Part shown: positions 15,663-18,153 of the stretch, in pieces
Layout of the letters: each line of letters opens with the position of its first letter
Numbering within the stretch: position 1 is the first letter of the stretch
Position numbers and translations under genes: made by a program
Source of the DNA: CBDVBZ01 sp965372355
GTDB taxonomy: Bacteria; Krumholzibacteriota; Krumholzibacteriia; WVZY01
Assembly: GCA_965372355.1 (NCBI GenBank)
Contig: CBDVBZ010000073.1
Location: forward strand, 1-18,153
DNA length: 18,153 nucleotides
Reading direction: 5' to 3'
The notes under the pieces: generated by a model
Told to the model about the DNA's origin: nothing
Seen by the model: the letters and a program-made list of their open reading frames with translations, nothing else
The model's database searches: none

Positions 15663-16199
15663 TCACAAATTCTTAAAGGGCAGGAAAGTCATGAAGTCCG
15701 CATGATGCACGATGTAGGCTTCGGTGGTTCGTGTGACCATGTCGCCCTCGCCTGCGTGCGCGGCTATAATATGACAGACTTCATCGGGCACGCCGCACGC
15801 CATCGCAACGGCGACACCGGTAAACGGGTGACGAAGCGCCTTGCCCCGTGCGCTCTGGACCGCCTTGCCGTCGACTTTCTCATATTCCAAGACCTTACCC
15901 ACATCCGCGAGAATCGCACCTGCGATCACCGTGTCTTTGTTAATCGTCAGCGCCTTGCCGAGAAACTCCTGCATCGACTCGGCCGATTTGCGCGCAACGT
16001 GTACCACGCACCGTTTGTGTTCCATAAATGTGGTTGAACAATTCGGTACGAGCAGCGTGAAGGGAATAGTGTTGAGATCGTCCGGGTCCAGTGGACTGTC
16101 CTCCATTGCCTTGACCCATGTCTGCGTCACACTCTCGCGCAGATCCTTATTCTCTATCCATTGCAGCTCGGGCCACAACCGCTCGACGGCGTCGCGCAT
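15663..16199 (-). CDS. HD-domain protein with altered metal motif
   Basis: I start this at the ATG at 16199, which has GAGGAAA six bases upstream; the longer open frame back to 16631 only reads through tandem repeats and low-complexity sequence. The 178-residue product is an HD-type helical protein: CVVHVARKSAESM (64-76), DTVIAGAILADVGKVLEYEK (89-108), RHPFTGVAVAMACGVPDEV (123-141), HIIAAHAGEG (143-152) and AYIVHHADFM (161-170). The HD dyad that names the family reads Ala98-Asp99, so one metal ligand is missing, while His67, His124, His148 and the final HHAD remain. It is 89 bases upstream of the MmgE/PrpD gene on the same strand, probably in one transcript. Its role there is unknown: hydrolase, metal or nucleotide sensor, or structural partner. 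Confidence 0.75.
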   Translation of the reverse strand: MRDAVERLWPELQWIENKDLRESVTQTWVKAMEDSPLDPDDLNTIPFTLLVPNCSTTFMEHKRCVVHVARKSAESMQEFLGKALTINKDTVIAGAILADVGKVLEYEKVDGKAVQSARGKALRHPFTGVAVAMACGVPDEVCHIIAAHAGEGDMVTRTTEAYIVHHADFMTFLPFKNL

Positions 16200-16590
16200 C
16201 GGGTTTCCTCGCATTCTATTAAGAGTTCTTCGGGTAAGGGCTGGCCGCGGGGCGTCCAGCCCTATATGTACCGAGTAGAACAGCTTACGCCGATTGGGAC
16301 GCGTTGTCAATACGGAGAGCAGGGCGGCAGTAGGCGCCCCCGGCCGCCGCGCCCGGATGTATTGCGACCGTGCCGATCGACCACCGCGGCAACCTCGCTG
16401 GCGCGCTATCGTTACGCTGCCGGCCCGTGGACGCGTCCCCTTGCCCGCTTCCTGAGTCCCGGAAGCGTTGCCTTGCCCTGCTTCCTGAGTCCCGGAAGCG
16501 TTGCCCTGCCCCGCTTCCTGAGTCCCGGAAGCGTTGCCCTGCCCCGCTTCCCGAGAGCAGAGGCGCGGTGATAGCAACAAACCGCCCGCG
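16200..16590. other. Intergenic region between the HNH and HD genes
   Basis: About 390 GC-rich bases with no supportable gene on either strand. Open frames that span it read through the tandem repeat and have no domains. The right part is the 33-bp repeat listed separately; the left part (16200-16440) should hold the promoter of the HD-PrpD-aconitase operon, but I see no clear -35/-10 pair. Confidence 0.5.
16446..16552. repeat. 33-bp tandem repeat, each unit a hairpin
   Basis: Three near-identical 33-bp units (starting at 16446, 16479 and 16512) and a partial fourth (16545-16552) are present. Each contains CGCTTCC and GGAAGCG arms around an eight-base TGAGTCCC loop, followed by a spacer rich in TTGCCCTGCC. 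One arm of unit 2 starts TG instead of CG. The array lies 39 to 145 bases beyond the stop of the HNH gene on the same transcript sense. It may act as a terminator or RNA-stabilising series, a protein-binding array, or simply be a slippage-prone minisatellite. Confidence 0.9.
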
Positions 16591-17769
16591 CTACTCTCTC
16601 GGTTGCCAGCGCTCCATGAACTCCTCTCCAAACAGCTCTTGTGCTACCAGTCTGTTGTGCTTTGCGCAGAGGAGCCGCAGATTTGAAATGGAGTTATCGA
16701 CGCCTCTGATAAACGGCCTGACATGATCGATCTGAAGAGCCTGGGTCGATCCGCAACATTTTCTCGTCTTGCCCACGTAAGTGCAACGGCCTTTGTCCCT
16801 TGCGAACACCTTGTCCCGCACGGCTGCGGGGATATGACGTGAGCGGGGTTCGGGCTTCACCTGTCGCGATGTCTCCGCGGGGGTTGGTTGTTTCTGTGCT
16901 GCCGCGCTACACGGCTTTCTGGACGCTGTTTTCTTTTTGTCACGCCGTGCTTTTTTTCGAATGGGGCAGTGCCGCTCGAGAAACTCCTGGATAAGCGCCT
17001 CGAAGATGTTTTCAAACGAGGTGTCCGATAGCCGCTGCGACAACAATGCCCGGACTTCCTCGTATTTCTCCATGAACTCCTTGTTGGCCAGAAACTGGAT
17101 AAGTAACTTCTGCTTAGTAACCACGGTGCGTTCGCCGGAGGATTGGCCGTTTCCGTTTTTCGCGTTGGTTAACATAATATCACCACCAGTCTGGTGGTAA
17201 TCGGACATCGATGTGCGATTATCATCCCCGGTGTGCGTACGCCTACCCTCGACCTGCGCCGCCTCACCAGGCCGCGGGCGGGCGCTCTGGGCTTGCGCCC
17301 GCGCCACGGCCCTTGGCTCCGAAACTCGAACGCGGACGGGGCTCACTCGATCTCTCATAGTGATCGGTGGGCGATACTGCGAGGCGATCGCCTCCGCTTC
17401 GCGCTGGGTCTTGCCGCAAATGCTGCCAAGAAGTGTGTGGTGATTCTCTTCGGTCAGGACCGGGGCGATAATTGACAGAGTCATCAGGTTGACCCGGCTT
17501 TTCTCCAGGAGCTCGAGGGCCTCTGGAAAGCGTTTGTTGCACCGCGCTGACTTGATGCGCCGGCAGGCTGCTGACCCGGAGTATTTGAGATGAGTCACGC
17601 AGTAGTCATAGAGCGAACCGTGGCCGAGTTTCAAATGCAGCTTACGCCGCTCGACCTCATTCAGGTGCAGCAAGATATCAATCGTAGAAAGATGTTCCTG
17701 GCGGCGGATCCTCTCGAGCTGCGAGAGCAGTTCTTTGTCAGACAGGCTTTTCAGTGCGGATTTTTTCAC
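16591..17769 (-). CDS. HNH endonuclease domain protein
   Basis: The 392-residue protein has the layout of a family common in deltaproteobacteria and related lineages. An N-terminal helical domain (about 1-135, LSDKELLSQLERIRRQE to IASQYRPP) is followed by a variable Arg/Ala-rich linker (140-210), a conserved helix pair (QFLANKEFMEKYEEVRALLS to ALIQEFLERHCP, 225-269), a basic stretch (271-312) and an HNH nuclease (313-385). In the nuclease, SRHIPAAVRDKVFARDKGRC, LQIDHVRPF with Asp348-His349, N363 and LCAKHN (368-372) supply the metal and catalytic residues, with Cys329/Cys338/Cys368 as likely structural zinc ligands. It starts with GTG after GAAGGAGG, an excellent ribosome site. Such proteins often occur in several copies per genome; whether they are mobile, defensive or host nucleases is unsettled. 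Confidence 0.88.
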   Translation of the reverse strand: MKKSALKSLSDKELLSQLERIRRQEHLSTIDILLHLNEVERRKLHLKLGHGSLYDYCVTHLKYSGSAACRRIKSARCNKRFPEALELLEKSRVNLMTLSIIAPVLTEENHHTLLGSICGKTQREAEAIASQYRPPITMRDRVSPVRVRVSEPRAVARAQAQSARPRPGEAAQVEGRRTHTGDDNRTSMSDYHQTGGDIMLTNAKNGNGQSSGERTVVTKQKLLIQFLANKEFMEKYEEVRALLSQRLSDTSFENIFEALIQEFLERHCPIRKKARRDKKKTASRKPCSAAAQKQPTPAETSRQVKPEPRSRHIPAAVRDKVFARDKGRCTYVGKTRKCCGSTQALQIDHVRPFIRGVDNSISNLRLLCAKHNRLVAQELFGEEFMERWQPRE

Positions 17770-17849
17770 GGCGAACCTCCTTCAACTAAACGTGACAGAA
17801 CGGATTCCACGTTATTCACAAACAGTGAGGGAGGATCACCGTTACCTCA

Positions 17850-17858
17850 ATTATAGCA
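17850..17858 (-). promoter_or_regulatory. Extended -10 promoter for the HNH gene
   Basis: On the minus strand TGCTATAAT is a perfect extended -10 (TGn plus TATAAT). No good -35 is seen, which fits an extended -10 promoter. Transcription would start near 17843, about 74 bases before the GTG at 17769. Confidence 0.55.
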
Positions 17859-18070
17859 CGGGGTGTTTGGGACCGTCGTAGAGGCCCCCAGGGAGACGAA
17901 CAAAGCCGGGTGTGGCAAGAAAAGGTTCGTTATGTGTGAAGACGCCACACAAACGAGCAATCATGGAACAAGCGCGCATGCCAGGATGCGCAATTGCAGA
18001 TCCAAAATGCGCTCCAAAACCCGTCAAGAGGATAATTTCAAATGCGCAAAAAAAAGAGCGCACCCCGCGC
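17859..18070. other. Right-edge region without a clear gene
   Basis: A minus-strand frame runs from beyond the window to a TAA at 17851, but it overlaps the HNH promoter, has no domain, and carries degenerate internal repeats (AFxVxRL-like motifs). I regard it as unlikely to be a gene, though a partial coding region cannot be excluded because the edge cuts it. An A8 run lies at 18048-18055. Confidence 0.4.
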
Positions 18071-18153
18071 AGGCGATAAACTGTGAACGCACACGAGTCT
18101 GCGAACGATACATGTGCAAGGCGAGAAACCATGAACGCCCAGGAGCCTGCGGC
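18071..18153. repeat. 48-bp imperfect direct repeat at the right edge
   Basis: The stretch starting at 18071 (AGGCGATAAACTGTGAACGC and following) recurs 48 bases later at 18119 (AGGCGAGAAACCATGAACGC and following), with most positions the same over about 34 bases before the window ends. The period is a multiple of three and both strands are open through it, so it could be coding on either strand: plus from 18083 or 18131, or the tail of a minus-strand frame ending at 17851. I cannot decide which, and no product is recognised. Confidence 0.6.

Noticed and set aside
16446..16552. CRISPR array
   Set aside because: The units are contiguous and near-identical with no variable spacers, and no cas genes are near.
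16161..16571. Plus-strand 136-residue frame over the tandem repeat
   Set aside because: Runs through the repeat and overlaps the HD gene start; no ribosome site or domain.
15663..16631. Long 322-residue frame including the HD domain
   Set aside because: The first 144 codons read through the 33-bp tandem repeat and low-complexity sequence, while the ATG at 16199 has a clear ribosome site and begins the HD protein.

Overview
The window looks like a chromosomal segment of a GC-rich, Gram-negative-type bacterium. The signs are an exported beta-barrel-like protein with a signal peptide, Shine-Dalgarno sites (AAGGAG, GGAGG) before most genes, and the standard code (TGA is the normal stop of several genes). 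Gene content and the HNH protein at the right end recall deltaproteobacteria or uncultivated relatives, but I cannot place it in a phylum from sequence alone. No tRNA, rRNA, CRISPR array or insertion sequence was seen.

Left third (1-5413): after about 450 non-coding bases comes a B12-binding radical SAM enzyme (+) converging on a ketoacyl synthase III-type condensing enzyme (-). Divergent from the latter are a small RRM RNA-binding protein with a structured leader, a 68-residue protein with a basic front and acidic tail, and a membrane fatty-acid desaturase (all +). RRM proteins and desaturases are typical cold-response proteins, so this may be a membrane-fluidity or temperature-acclimation neighbourhood (inference).

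Middle (5414-9603): an isoprenylcysteine carboxyl methyltransferase-like membrane protein and a YeiH-type putative sulfate exporter (both -), then an unknown multi-pass membrane protein, a 40-codon ORF coupled by a GTGA overlap to a membrane-anchored polysaccharide deacetylase-like protein (+), and an outer-membrane beta-barrel-like gene (-) broken by one in-frame TGA just after its signal peptide.

Accessory patch (9604-12180): a palindrome-rich spacer, then an overlapping pair of an XRE-type regulator and a MNT/AbiEii-like nucleotidyltransferase, laid out like a toxin-antitoxin operon; the nucleotidyltransferase appears to lack one catalytic Asp. Next is an AAA+ ATPase of the DUF4143 type with three copies of an operator-like element in its promoter. 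Both units have predicted transcription starts very close to the start codon.

Right third (12237-17769, all -): HD-domain protein, MmgE/PrpD-family protein and fused aconitase-superfamily hydratase form a likely operon acting on a tricarboxylic or branched dicarboxylic acid. Upstream lies an HNH endonuclease gene, separated from the HD gene by a 33-bp tandem repeat in which each unit can form a hairpin. Beyond the HNH promoter the right edge holds a 48-bp imperfect direct repeat running off the window, with faintly similar sequence near the left edge.
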